A DNA stretch of 64,000 nucleotides from Siphonodentalium dalli (Eukaryota; Mollusca; Scaphopoda; Gadilida; Siphonodentaliidae), in assembly GCA_032622095.1 (NCBI GenBank), contig CP136068.1:12817729-12881728 (forward strand). The letters are read 5' to 3'. How positions within the stretch are numbered: position 1 is the stretch's first letter; every line of letters starts with the position of its first letter. This document shows positions 46,869-57,872 of this stretch, piece by piece. The notes under the pieces are model-generated. The model saw only the letters and a program-made list of their open reading frames with translations. It was not told the DNA's origin and did not search any database. A program made the translations under genes and the position numbers.

Positions 46869-47817
46869 ATATTCAACTATGCAGGTTTATACAGTAGTAC
46901 ATGTATTCATTTAACGCATGATATGTATCTGTCCTATTTATTTTGTTTCGCTTACATGTGTTTGTCCATGTATTTGTCAAATGTGAGAATTGTGTTGTAT
47001 GCATGATTGTGTTATTTTAGTTATCAATATTTACATAAAATATATTTCGGCCAACAAAGAAGTGTTAGTATTAAATTTGTGCCACTCGGGTAATTGTGTT
47101 ATTTTATTTCGGTATCAAAGGATACCGAATTAAAATGGCTAATTACCCGAGGAATAACAAATATGTGGTCGAAATTTATCACGCTCGCTGCATATATTCC
47201 CGGAAGTGGAGAGTGGGCGTGTCAGTCGGAAGTACATTAGCGAATCATGTATTGTATATAAACTGAACAATTGGATGAAATAAAAAGTGATTAAATAAAT
47301 TAGAAAAGAACTTTATTACTTTGATCACATTAATTCGTGATAAAACAACAACGAATGATTATAGTGAATTAACAAAATAATTCAGAAATAGTGACTAATT
47401 GTAACTGACCTACAAATGGCAGCTTTTGATTGGTCTAAGAAAATTCCCGCGAAATATGAATCGCTGTCATTGTTCTTTTGTACACAATACATGATTCGCC
47501 GATAGGTGCAGTCGCACTAAGTTTTACCCACCCTATAAAATTGTCCCACCCAATTAGAAGAAGAATTATTAAAAACCAAAAATATATTCAACTATGCAGG
47601 TTTATACAGTACGGTAGTACATGTATTCATTTAACGCATGATATTTATCTGTCCTATTTATTTTGTTTCGCTTACATGTGTTTGTCCATGTATTTGTCAA
47701 ATGTGAGAATTGTGTTGTATGCATGATTGTGTTATTTTAGTTATCAATATTTTCATTAAATATATTTCGGCCAACAAAGGAGTGTTAGTTTTAAATTTGT
47801 GCCACTCGGGTAATTGT
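46869..47817 (+). repeat. Ngaro repeats B1-A2-B2
   Basis: B1 is 46869-47097, A2 47097-47527, B2 47584-47817. B2 differs from B1 mainly by a 5-bp insertion (ACGGT). A 56-bp connector lies between A2 and B2. Both B copies end GGGTAATTGT, the presumed recombination core next to A. Confidence 0.9.
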
Positions 47818-47827
47818 CATACACACC

Positions 47828-47990
47828 TTAACACTGATGCGGAACACTTTGAGGCAATTTTATTGCAGAAATGTTGTAAGAGGAAAAAATTGTGACCACT
47901 TGGAAAAAAGTTACCTTTTTCGCGGCTGAACCACGCACCCACCCCGGCCTACTGTGTGGAAAAAAGTGAATGACCCCCCCTTGTATGGAG
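47828..47990. mobile_element. Fragment related to the G-tract-ended element
   Basis: The text 'GGAAAAAAGT ... CACGCACCCACCCCGG ... GGAAAAAAGTGAATGACCCC' resembles the ends of the element at 7947-8479 and the remnant at 40130. Boundaries are unclear. Confidence 0.4.
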
Positions 47991-49036
47991 CCATAAATTA
48001 AATTACGAATTTCCGTGGACAAGACGTAATCCAAATTAATTGACGCATAGTTGATTGGGCAACGCGTGGCAAACATGATCGTGTAACACAATTATGTTGA
48101 TACGGGGCGTAAACTCAAACCACTCAGTAGCTAGTGAATATGCAATAACGTAAATGAGTATATGGGACTAGTATGCATATAATATAACATTTATTTGATA
48201 TGTTTGCTTGAAAAAAAGTACAAAAATTATTCGACAACGACAATTTATATTTTCGCATTCCGGCTAATCTGTCATCCGTAACGTTTACTTCGTACTCAAC
48301 AGACTTTAAAATAATGAAAAATTAATTACCTTATTCTACGACTCAAAGACTATAAAAACCAACAACATTTGAGTGCAGTACCCCTTTAAGAACAAGGACC
48401 TAATCATAAAGCCGCAATAATTAAACATATAATAGTTTTGTTCACTTTACGGGGAATATAGTTCTTGGTATATAAAATACGAATATCGCTCTGCATACTG
48501 TCTGATATGAGGCTTGCCAGTGGAAATTTGAAAGATATCCATTGCCATGTCCTAGAAAGAAACAATTCATAAGACAAAGTTGTCCTTGCTTATAAATAAA
48601 TACAACTCTGCATCCCAAATAATAGCAACAGCTAATATTAATTTAAGCTGCGAACTTGCACTCTATTGGCATTCCTAAAAATATACTTTCCGTTGTCCTT
48701 GCAATATGTGAAATAAAGAGCGTCCACTGATACATAGTCACCTGAGGTAAACATAACCCAATGCATGACACTCATATTCCCCTGGTCAGGCGACCCCTCC
48801 CCTGTGTACCAATGCTTCTTAAACACCCCGTTAGCTGACAATGAACGCTCTTTATTGCTCATATATGATAATATATATATTTTTTGTATTTAACTTAATT
48901 GATTATTAGTGCCCTTTTCGAAATTTTAAAACGAGACCCGCCCATTTAAGGAATTCCAAGCCATTTAACGGCGACGCGCACTACTTCCAAATGTAACTTT
49001 GTAACCCCTTTTTACAAGCATATATATATCTATTAT
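47991..49036. other. Intergenic, nothing recognised
   Basis: AT-rich. Two AAAGAGCG-type motifs (48714-48722, 48833-48846, in inverted orientation) fall in a 75-codon minus-strand ORF that I cannot relate to any family. Confidence 0.4.
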
Positions 49037-50294
49037 ATATTTTGGAAGATCTGTGTGTCTGTGTGTGTGTGTGTGTGATCGCGATGGACTCGAAAACGAC
49101 CGAGCCGATTTCGATGAAACTTGGTATGTGGGGGTATTTTCTGTCGGGAAGTGGCATAGGCCTATTAATTTTCAGATCCGAGCTCAACTTTTCACGTGCC
49201 GAGGTCAAATCTGTTTTTACGCCGTTTTGCGCTAATATATTTCAGTTCGGTGCTCACAACTCGATTCGATATAGCGCGGTTAGAATCTGTGGCGCTTCAT
49301 CTTTCCAATGATGTATCACACGCCTGTGTACGTTTAAAGTTTCTACCTTAATTATCGGGAAGAACGCAGGACCATGCTTCGCTCATCGAAAAACATTGCG
49401 TAAATATATTACGCCATCAACAGATCGTGACGTGATCGCGTTAACTCTTAACCGGCCGATGTCGCGTTAACTTATCACCGGCCGAGGTATCCGCAAATGA
49501 CATTGGGCTATATATCTCGGAAACGGGTGGAGCTATCGACTTGAAATTTGCTATGTGAAGTATCTTGCCCCGGATACGAATTTTATCGGGTCGCCGAGCC
49601 CGTGCGACGCCAGCTTCGCGCATGCGCAGACCAGATCTCGGAAACGGGTGGAGCTATCGACTTGAAATTTGATTTTTGAATAGCCCGGACGAAGTCGGGT
49701 CACCTTCTAGTATATATATATTTTGGGACTTAGCTATGGCCGGGAAAACCGGAAAACCGGATTTAGCCCAAACTTGCTATCTAAGGGTAAAACACACGGG
49801 AATGGTAATCGGACCGCTTTTGAGAACGTCAGACCACTCCTTCTCCACCCCCTGTCATCGCAATGGGAATTAATGGGTTAATCGCGTGATAGTTAAAGAG
49901 CGTTCGTATCCGCAGTGTCAGTTTTTCCTCCCGATGTGACCTTCACCTTGAAACGGGTACCCACAAATGGACTTCTGTCTGTTTGTTTGTCTGTTAGCTA
50001 TGGCCGGGATAACTGCTGGACGGATTTCGACGAAATTTGATACCTACGGCTTATTTTGTCCGGGGAGTGTTTTGGACGGGTCAAATCGTTACCCCGAACT
50101 TACATTGACCTTCAAAATGGTCAATTCAAGGTCAAATCGGGTAAAACTGACGGATTTCGGCGAAATTTGATACCTACGGGTTATTTTGTCCGGGGAGTTT
50201 TTTGGACGGGTCAAATAGTGACTCCGACCTGACCTTGACCTTCGAAATGGTCAATTCAAGGTCAAAGCCCGGACGAAGTCGGGTCACCTGTTAG
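49037..50294 (+). mobile_element. Helitron-like non-autonomous repeats with hairpin + CTAG/TTAG 3' ends
   Basis: Two related units end in GCCCGGACGAAGTCGGGTCA (GC hairpin) followed within ~10 bp by CTTCTAG|T (49710) and CTGTTAG|T (50294), then TATATA. A hairpin ~10 bp before a CTRR terminus next to T, with no TIR or target duplication, is the Helitron 3' signature. Interiors carry diverged tandem blocks (ATTTCGACGAAATTTG, GGTCAATTCAAGGTCAAA). A (GT)n tract lies at 49053-49078. No Rep/helicase ORF. Parts recur inverted at 9558-9975. Confidence 0.5.
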
Positions 50295-50319
50295 TATATA
50301 TATATATAGCGGAAATATT

Positions 50320-50965
50320 TTAATGTTTCGAGTGGAAGTTATTCGCATATAAGCATTTGTAACTATGTGACAAAATGCACATCGGATGTTTGAAATGACT
50401 TCCAAATTAAACTCCAAATGCAAAAAAAAAAAACGACGCATTTGTAACGGTTTTTTAAAAGACTTCCAAATGTAACTTTGTAACCCTTTTTAAACAAGGT
50501 TAGGTGAATTGTTTTTTCATTTTTCTAGTTGGAGTTATATTCTGATAAGCATTTGTAACTATGTGACAAAAACACGTCGGATTTTTTAAACGACTTCCAA
50601 ATGTAACTCTATAACCCTTTTTTAACAAGGAAGGGTGAAATATATTCAATTTTCTAGTTGCGGTTATTCTCTGATAAGCATTTGTACCTATGTGACAAAA
50701 ATACTTCGGATTTTTTAAACGATTTCCAAATGCAACTTTGTAACCATTTGTTAACAAGGATAGGTGAAATAATTTCATTTTTCTAGTTGGAGTTATTCTC
50801 TGATAAGCATTTGTAATTTTGTGACAAAAAAACATGTATGATTTTTTAAACGACTTCCAAATGTAACTGAGTAACCCTTTTTTAACAATGATGGGTGAAC
50901 TATTTTCAGTTTTGGTAACTTTGTGACAAAAAACATGTCGCGTTATTTAAACGACTTCCTAATGC
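50320..50965. repeat. 129-bp tandem repeat, about five copies
   Basis: TTCTAGTTGGAG-type units start at 50523, 50652 and 50781 (129-bp spacing), with diverged flanking copies at ~50327 and ~50910. Each contains 'GATAAGCATTTGTAA', 'GACTTCCAAATG' and 'TAACCCTTTTTTAACAAGG'. The minus-strand ORF with a 43-aa period is a by-product of the length being a multiple of three. Confidence 0.8.
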
Positions 50966-51054
50966 AACTCCAAACGCCAAAACAAATAGGGCGCATTTGT
51001 AACCGGGTTACTGGTCGGAGCTAACACACGAGCAAACGTTGAGTCGACTTGTAA

Positions 51055-51108
51055 AAAACCACGACGTATTTGTAACCCAGCAACTGGTTACAAATGCGTC
51101 GTATTTTT
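51055..51108. repeat. Short hairpin (ACGACGTATTTGTAACC)
   Basis: Arms ACGACGTATTTGTAACC and GGTTACAAATGCGTCGT around CAGCAACT. A stem of 17 bp with one mismatch. The arm text is related to the 129-bp repeat just upstream. Confidence 0.7.
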
Positions 51109-51472
51109 GTTCTGCTCCAAAATCTGCCATATATGGCCTTGTAAGGTATAGTCAGGTGAATAAATAGAATGTCTTTGTTCATATGGAACAAAATTGACCC
51201 AAAACACGTCCCCTGTATTGATATGCACAATCGTATTAAATTCGTATATATCTAAATATTAAGGTATCATCACATATTGGTGCACACACTAGTGCAATTG
51301 ATTTTATAGCAAAGTTAAAGTTGCATACAATTATAGCTTTATATGAGAATACGTAGTATTCGTGCATATATCATGCGTTATAGCCAATGTTGGTTGTCCA
51401 GAAATAAAACGGCATGAATACCAGCATAGATAATCATAATAAAGAGTCGGTTCCTGAACTAAAGGATATTAA

Positions 51473-51971
51473 CCCTTTACCCAAGAGAACGGCCGTGTGC
51501 CAATGCATTCTCTTATATAAGAGAATGCATTGGCCTAACAATTTTTTATCATTTTTTTTTAAATAAATGTTTCTTACAATTTTTAGAACATAAAATAAAA
51601 AACATCCATTACCCTTCAGGAAGCCCCACACATATATAGAAGCATATAGAAGAGTGTCGTCTGCTCATGTTTGTCTGGGGCTCTGTATGGGTGAAATTAT
51701 AAAATTGTTAAAGAATACAAGAAAAAATTATTAAAATTGTAAAAAATTGTTAGGCCAATGCATTCTCTTATATATGCGAGGCGACCTATGGTCGACTCGA
51801 ATATATGAGAGAATGCATTGGCACAGGGCATAACTGTAATCATCACAATGTGGTCAATGAACCGGTTCCAATGATATCCATATTTGTATGGTGTTATTGA
51901 GACAGACCGAAGATATTTTAGGCTGTTGAAGCTTTATTTGGGCGTTTTTGGCCGCTTTGTTGGGTAAAGGG
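51473..51971. mobile_element. Palindrome-pair MITE, complete, TTAA duplication
   Basis: 499 bp between TTAA at 51469-51472 and 51972-51975. TIRs CCCTTTACCCAAGAGAACGG / CCGCTTTGTTGGGTAAAGGG. The left palindrome is collapsed to a loopless CTCTTATATAAGAG core (51500-51537). The right one is full (51754-51827). The interior shares ~190 bp, inverted, with the copy at 33036-33489. Confidence 0.9.
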
Positions 51972-52046
51972 TTAAAGAATGAATGTTATAAGAGTTTGTA
52001 ATAGGATGTCAGTCGTCAGAAGACTAATGCTTTTGCACCGTTTTAG

Positions 52047-52154
52047 GAAGCCCGGGAAATGTAACACTACGATACCAACGATCAAACTGTTGGATTGAAA
52101 TAACAACCTGTGAGAAATTTGGGACGAAATGGGGGTGTTATGTTGCAGTTTCAG
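52047..52154 (+). CDS. Putative exon, Cys-containing extracellular-like segment (unknown gene)
   Basis: A 108-nt phase 1-1 open segment between CCGTTTTAG and GTAACA. It encodes SPGNVTLRYQRSNCWIEITT, then CEKFGTKWGCYVAVSG: three cysteines and an N-glycosylation sequon (NVT). I do not recognise the domain. Its phase agrees with the next candidate exon at 52335. Confidence 0.4.
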
Positions 52155-52334
52155 GTAACAGTTAAAACGTTTCTACTTCCAACACAAGGGGGTCCACATG
52201 TGTTTACCTGGTCTACAAATCGACTCTGCTCTGAATTATAATTGCATATGCACAGAGCGCGGCATTGAAATACGTGAATATGTAATATTGTACTACTCTT
52301 TGTGGAGACTTGTATATAATTGTGTCATACTTAG

Positions 52335-52458
52335 ATGATCCCATTCACTTTAACAAAGGATATTTTCCACGAGATTGTGCACCATTATTTGAGAACTTGA
52401 ACGAACCCAGAGAGGACATTAATGTTACGTACACAAACAGGAGCCATTCGACAGCGCG
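52335..52458 (+). CDS. Putative exon following 52047 (unknown gene)
   Basis: After ATACTTAG, in phase 1, it encodes DDPIHFNKGYFPRDCAPLFE, then NLNEPREDINVTYTNRSHSTA, with one Cys and sequons NVT and NRS. It ends at a possible GTGAAT donor (52459), or at an in-frame TGA in the same place. It is followed by 52506-52570, which could encode a hydrophobic helix (YGPSLGLLVLLVLILIT), though I cannot join it cleanly. Confidence 0.35.
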
Positions 52459-52643
52459 GTGAATGACACTCCGGCAAGTGTGTGCTTTTCAGGTAAATTA
52501 AAATACTTAAAGGAAAAATGTATTTATATGGACCATCGCTTGGATTATTAGTCCTACTCGTTCTGATATTAATAACAGATGAGTGACAAATCGGAAATAA
52601 CCGCAATTCGCATGCTTTATATCCAAACAATGTTTAAAGGTGG

Positions 52644-52976
52644 ACTGTACACTGAATCAGGCCATTTATGGGACTATCCTCTTTTATAATCAACATAACG
52701 TCTGCAAATGAATTAATTTGAGCCATAGATTAATGCAAAACACGCACATGTTATCTGTGAACGATACAACAAACATGATAATTATTCTAAAAATGAGTTG
52801 ATGGCTCGAGTCATAAACTAATTTTCATTATAATTACCATGGTGTTTGTATCGCTCATAAAACACATGGGTGTATGTTGCACTATAATCCTTGGCTCAAA
52901 TTAATTCATTTGTTGCATATATTATGTTGAGTAAAAAAGGAGATGGTCCCATACATGGCCGGATTGAGTGTACAGT
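52644..52976. mobile_element. MITE with CCATCTCCTTTT-type TIRs
   Basis: 333 bp. Left end ACTGTACACTGAATCAGGCC, TATGGGAC..., and the inverted right end GGCCGGATTGAGTGTACAGT. Same family as 27351-28185. The TIRs extend ~60-90 bp. Confidence 0.8.
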
Positions 52977-53142
52977 ACGCCTTTAAGAATATAATTGATG
53001 CGGTGAAATCTCACTATGTGTATCGATTGATTGGTAAACGCCATTTGGATATTCTGAAGGCAGCATTGAAACAATTATCAGCGACAAAATTGGACGAGGC
53101 CCATATAAATATATTAAGTAACCATGTCATTTGGACGAGACG
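52977..53142 (+). CDS. Putative helical coding segment (unknown gene)
   Basis: An open segment directly after the MITE, encoding FKNIIDAVKSHYVYRLIGKR, then HLDILKAALKQLSATKLDEA, then HINILSNHVIWTR. It is an amphipathic, protein-like helical sequence. If joined at a weak donor (53143, GTCTGC) it is in phase with 55738. Function unknown. It could be a decayed gene. Confidence 0.3.
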
Positions 53143-53647
53143 GTCTGCGTACTGGCACCCGAATTGCGAAATATTAGTATCTCATTATTTTTTATGTAGA
53201 CTTATGCATGAACATGTATATATCCATTATATTATGCCTAAATTGTACATTGTAAATATTAAACTTACAACAATTTATACTCATATGTAATGACCATTTA
53301 AATAACTCGCGAGATAACACATAGCATAAGCATCGGTATATTGCTTAATGTCAAATCCATATATAGATCTAGCACCGTATATAATACCAACATTAAGCAT
53401 ATAAACACAAAATGTAAAATCATGTGAATAGCCTTTACATTAAATAATACGGGAATGACCAATATAATACGCATTTGTATAGTGCTTTATGTCAGATCCC
53501 TATATCCTTGATCATTTATATTTGGCATATTGATGATTATTGATGTATGCACCACTGTATATCTAGTATAAATAAATATTAATGCAATAGATAGTCCAGC
53601 CCAGAATGTGATCCAACAAATATCAACGCAACACTCTTAATGGAAAA

Positions 53648-53671
53648 TTTCGGCCACATGGCCTTCTTCAG
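53648..53671 (-). ncRNA. Hammerhead-ribozyme-like core (candidate)
   Basis: The minus strand reads CTGAAGA-AGGCCATGTGGCC-GAAA, i.e. CUGANGA, a GGCC/GGCC stem II with a 4-nt loop, then GAAA. The same core is known from Penelope-like and other retroelements. A clear NUH cleavage site with closed stems I and III is not visible, because the 45-bp array begins 6 bp away. Confidence 0.3.
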
Positions 53672-53676
53672 CGAAA

Positions 53677-54712
53677 ACAAGTTATACAGGTACAATCAAT
53701 ATTGATGTTGACTCCAACCAAACAAGTTATACAGGTACAATCAATATTAATGTTGACTCCAACCAAAACAAGTTATACAGGTACAATCAATATTGATGTT
53801 GACTCCAACCAAACAAGTTATACAGGTACAATCAATATTGATGTTGACTCCAACCAAACAAGTTATACAGGTACAATCAATATTGATGTTGACTCCAACC
53901 AAACAAGTTATACAGGTACAATCAATATTGATGTTGACTCCAACCAAACAAGTTATACATGTACAATCAATATTGATGTTGACTCCAACCAAACAAGTTA
54001 TACAGGTACAATCAATATTAATGTTGACTCCAACCAAACAAGTTATACATGTACAATCAATATTGATGTTGACTCCAACCAAACAAGTTATACAGGTACA
54101 ATCAATATTAATGTTGACTCCAACCTAACAAGTTATACAGGTACAATCAATATTAATGTTGACTCCAACCAAACAAGTTATAGAGGTACAATCAATATTG
54201 ATGTTGACTCCAACCAAACAAGTTATACAGGTACAATCAATATTGATGTTGACTCCAACCAAACAAGTTATACAGGTACAATCAATGTTGATGTTGACTC
54301 CAACCAAACACGTTATACAGGTACAATCAATATTGATGTTGACTCCAACCAAACAAGTTATACAAGTACAATCAATATTGATGTTGACTCCAACCAAACA
54401 AGTTATACAGGTACAATCAATATTGATGTTGACTCCAACCAAACAAGTTATACAGGTACAATCAATATTGATGTTGACTCCAACCAAACAAGTTATACAT
54501 GTACAATCAATATTGATGTTGACTCCAACCAAACAAGTTATACAGGTACAATCAATATTGATGTTGACTCCAACCAAACAAGTTATACAGGTACAATCAA
54601 TATTAATGTTGACTCCAACCAAACAAGTTATACAGGTATAATCAATATTGATGTTGACTCCAACCAAACAAGTTATACAGGTACAATCAATATTGACTCC
54701 AACCAAACAAGT
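53677..54712. repeat. Minisatellite: ~23 copies of a 45-bp unit
   Basis: Unit ACAAGTTATACAGGTACAAT + CAATATTGATGTTGACTCCA + ACCAA. Variants: ACATGT, ATTAATG, a one-base insertion in the second unit and a 9-bp deletion in the last. As 45 is a multiple of three, frames are open on both strands (15-aa repeats). I treat it as non-coding. Confidence 0.95.
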
Positions 54713-55737
54713 CCGTTTAAAGACACGGTTGGCCTTGGCGGTGGGTATCCTGTGAAAATATATCCACCCGTAAAAAACCACAACAAACAGAAAGAACATC
54801 AAAATGTAGATAGGTTTTGTACGTATACAAATAAGAAATATCGCATAAACCAGCATAAACAGTATGTTATGGTCATATGTTTGACCATTGTTATGTAAAC
54901 AAAAGCATAACAAGTTACTTTTCTGGTGTTTGTTTATATTATGATGGTAAAAATAAAGAGCGTTCTAAGTTGATGAATACCTGATATGGAACTAATAAAG
55001 AGCGTTTATGCCATTTGTGTGTGATTAGCCAGTAGCATTGTGCTGTCTTCTGTAACACAATCAGGCTCTTGCTTAGGTAAAATATAGTATGTATTTATGA
55101 TAACATGCTGTTTACGCGATGGTCATGGTATATATGAACGGAACAGTATGCGTTTTAATGTTTTTCTGTTTACGGTGTTTGGAACAAATATGAATATTTT
55201 CAACAATTAAGGCCGCACGTGCCTTTAATTGATATTGATGGAACAAAACAACACCAACATGCCATGGAACCGCTTACAAAGATGTGATTGCTGAATAAAA
55301 TCGACTAATATAATACATCAAATACTAACATTGCTGATGCATTTTGTTAAATTATTATTAGTGTAAACATGATTTATTTTGTATCCCAGATTTATACAAT
55401 AATTTACAAGATGATGTTCATATATATGTAAATATGATAAGTCTGGGAGAGAAGAGGATTTGACATCAAGCGGCAGGCGCTTATATGGAGCCATCTCCTC
55501 AGAAAAGAACAGTATATGCGTAATGGAAAGATAAAATTAGATATCGAGAGGTAGGAGACAAGAGATATGAAGTGGGAAACAGAGACATGGATGAAGTAAA
55601 GGTCGAATTTAGAGAATGAAAAAAGAAACAAGACATTATGACAAATTTAAAAAATGAGATGATCACTGCTCTGTATATATCAGTATAATTTATAAATTTG
55701 AAATTAACGTTTGATTCATTTTACTATTACTTATAGA
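54713..55737. other. Intergenic, nothing firm
   Basis: AT-rich. Two AATAAAGAGCGTT motifs (54951-54963, 54995-55007) are the only recurring sequence noted. Confidence 0.45.
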
Positions 55738-55882
55738 TTAGCCAAACGAATTGCCAGTCGATATGAGTCACTTGATCGTTATGCCTATATAAACACAGCT
55801 ATTTTGCTCAGGTTGCATGATGCAATGATTCGATTCATTCAATTAGCAGATCGAGAGGACAACTTTGAAGTGTTAGTTAACC
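55738..55882 (+). CDS. Putative terminal exon (unknown gene)
   Basis: After TTACTTATAG, in one phase, it encodes LAKRIASRYESLDRYAYINT, then AILLRLHDAMIRFIQLADRE, then DNFEVLVNL and a stop. It is strongly helical, with coding-like composition. It might complete the segment at 52977-53142. No family recognised. Confidence 0.3.
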
Positions 55883-55925
55883 TTTGATAATAAGTTTATT
55901 TGAATCTATTTATAGAAAGTATAAA

Positions 55926-56276
55926 TCACTGAGTTGCTTCGAATATGGTACAATTAATGCTTATCGAGTACGAAGTGGACCCTTTCAATAGAATGTCTGT
56001 TATCCAGAGACTGCGATTTAAAACAGAGAAGGTTTCGTTTCTAATGCGCAGGTATTTGTGCCAGTACAGTAAGAAATGATCAGCAGTTTCGATTAGTCCA
56101 CATGTGTACTTGTTCGTCTGAAGTAGGTGATTTTGGTAGAGATCATCGTTATTAATGTAGCCACTGACATTACCAGAAATATTGGATTGTTCTACCACAA
56201 ACTTGACATTAAAATTTGTAAAAAATAACTTTTTGACAATTTTTTTCAAGTAAAATATAACTACCTTTGCGATCAA
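55926..56276 (-). pseudogene. LINE ORF2 C-terminal fragment
   Basis: The minus-strand ORF contains 'CGLIETADHFLLYWHKYLRI', the C-terminal knuckle region (C..C/G..ETA.HFLL.C..Y..R) common to many invertebrate LINE ORF2s, and 'INCTIFEATQ' near its end. Two of the usual cysteine/histidine positions are changed (e.g. Trp-His-Lys-Tyr), so it is a decayed remnant. Confidence 0.65.
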
Positions 56277-56789
56277 AGGAGCTTATTATTTTGATGTGTC
56301 TTAAAAATTTCACACTGCTGTCTTTTAGACAAAAATACTCAAGATGGTTGCAAAAATTAATGGCAAACAAATTTAGTAAAACGTTGATTTGTCACATATA
56401 TTCCGAACAATATTCTCTGCTGTTCCGAAATGTTAGCATATTGTAACTCACTTGGTTATTAAGCATGATACGTAAACAAATGAAAACTAAATGTTATATT
56501 CCGGTTGTCCCAGTACCTTATGAGGCATGACACATTCGTTTTAAGGGATGCAGTATGGAATTTTGCCGTTTTTTTATCGGCAATTGGCTCATATTATGTG
56601 GCTACTCTGTCCCATTAACATAACAATTCTGGCCATTAGCATCACAATTTATCAATTTTTAAACTATTGTGATGAAAACAGTTTTCCCCATTGTGCATAT
56701 AAAACGCCATCAATATGGAGAAGACTCTGACATTATCTCTCTATGGATTAACATATCATTGAGTTATTGTGGAAATAGTCACTCAGATG

Positions 56790-57720
56790 TACAGATGTAG
56801 AACCCACCCATGACCATACAGCCACTCCATATATACATGAACAACACACAAATGACCACGTGTTACTCGCTTTAAACACATACACCCCACGCATTACCAT
56901 ACAACCACACTTGGTTATACCCGTACACCACACACATGACCATACAGCCAGGAGTAACCATGCAGATACACCATGTATACTCCTATGCCTCACACATGAC
57001 CATATAATCACTCTGTATACATATGCACCACGTTTATGATAATACTGTCACGTTTTGTATACCTATTCGCCTCACCATTGGCCATACAGTCACTCTCTGT
57101 ATATATATTCACCACATGGCCAGATAGCCCCACTCAATAAATACATATAAACCTCCCCACCATGACCATATAGTCACTCCTTGTATACCTATTCTCCACA
57201 TTCATGATCAATTATCGTATACTTATTCGCATCAGCATTGGTCATGAAGTCACTCCCTGCATATATATTTGCCTCAAACAAGGCCACATCGCCACTCATG
57301 ATATACATACGCCCAAACCATAACCATATAGTCTCTCCAGGTATATATAGTATACATATAGACCCCATCAATGGCTTTACAGCACGTCTAATTATAGGTA
57401 TACTAATACCGCGCACACGACCATCCATACACCCCATACTTGCATTTTCACCTCATCCATGACAACTCAGCCAATCGCCGTATACTCATAAACCACATTC
57501 GAGATCATACAGTTGACCATACTGTCACTCCATGCATGTATTCCTAATGGCCACACCATGGCCATATAGCCACTCAATATTATACATATACACCTAATCC
57601 ATGAGCATATGGGCTATTCCCTGTTTACATATACACAACAAATTACAGTGGAGCCACAACATCCCACACATAACCACGAGGGCACTCCCTATATACCCAC
57701 AATCCCGCCAATGGGAAACC
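56790..57720. repeat. Degenerate ~42-bp tandem array
   Basis: CATGACCATAYAGYCACTCC recurs roughly every 40-45 bp (56809, 56936, 56995, 57076, 57161, 57320, 57560 ...), followed by a TATAYACMTATKCACCAC-like stretch. Strong divergence between units suggests an old array. No coding. Confidence 0.75.
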
Positions 57721-57872
57721 TAAACTATCATAAACCGTTGAGAAAAAACGTTATGCGCCATAACTAGGTTCAGTGCCTCGTCGGCCGGACTATATGTATA
57801 TAACCGTATATTTTTATTGTCGGAAAAGCTATTTTTTGGAAAGAAGGTTTCACAACTGTGGAGTGTGGACTG

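Larger units (their letters stand above)
41183..47817 (+). mobile_element. Ngaro-type tyrosine-recombinase retrotransposon, near-complete
   Basis: Split direct repeats in the order A1 (41183-41613) ... B1 (46869-47097), A2 (47097-47527), B2 (47584-47817) bracket ORFs for a Gag-like protein, RT-RNase H, tyrosine recombinase and an SGNH hydrolase. A1-ORFs-B1A2B2 is the diagnostic Ngaro (DIRS order) structure. Integration uses a circular cDNA and the recombinase, so no target duplication is expected and none is seen (...CATAAGTGT / TTGTCATAC...). The repeats have diverged only slightly, pointing to a young insertion. Confidence 0.93.

Noticed and set aside
49042-50170. Host coding ORFs in the Helitron-like region
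   Set aside because: They fall in repeated blocks shared with 9558-9975 and carry no protein-family motif.
53677-54712. CRISPR-like direct repeats
   Set aside because: The units are contiguous with no unique spacers and the context is eukaryotic.
53702-54913. Adhesin-like (plus) or Cys-rich (minus) 15-aa repeat protein over the 45-bp array
   Set aside because: Open frames exist on both strands for the same arithmetic reason, and unit indels of 1 and 9 bp are tolerated.
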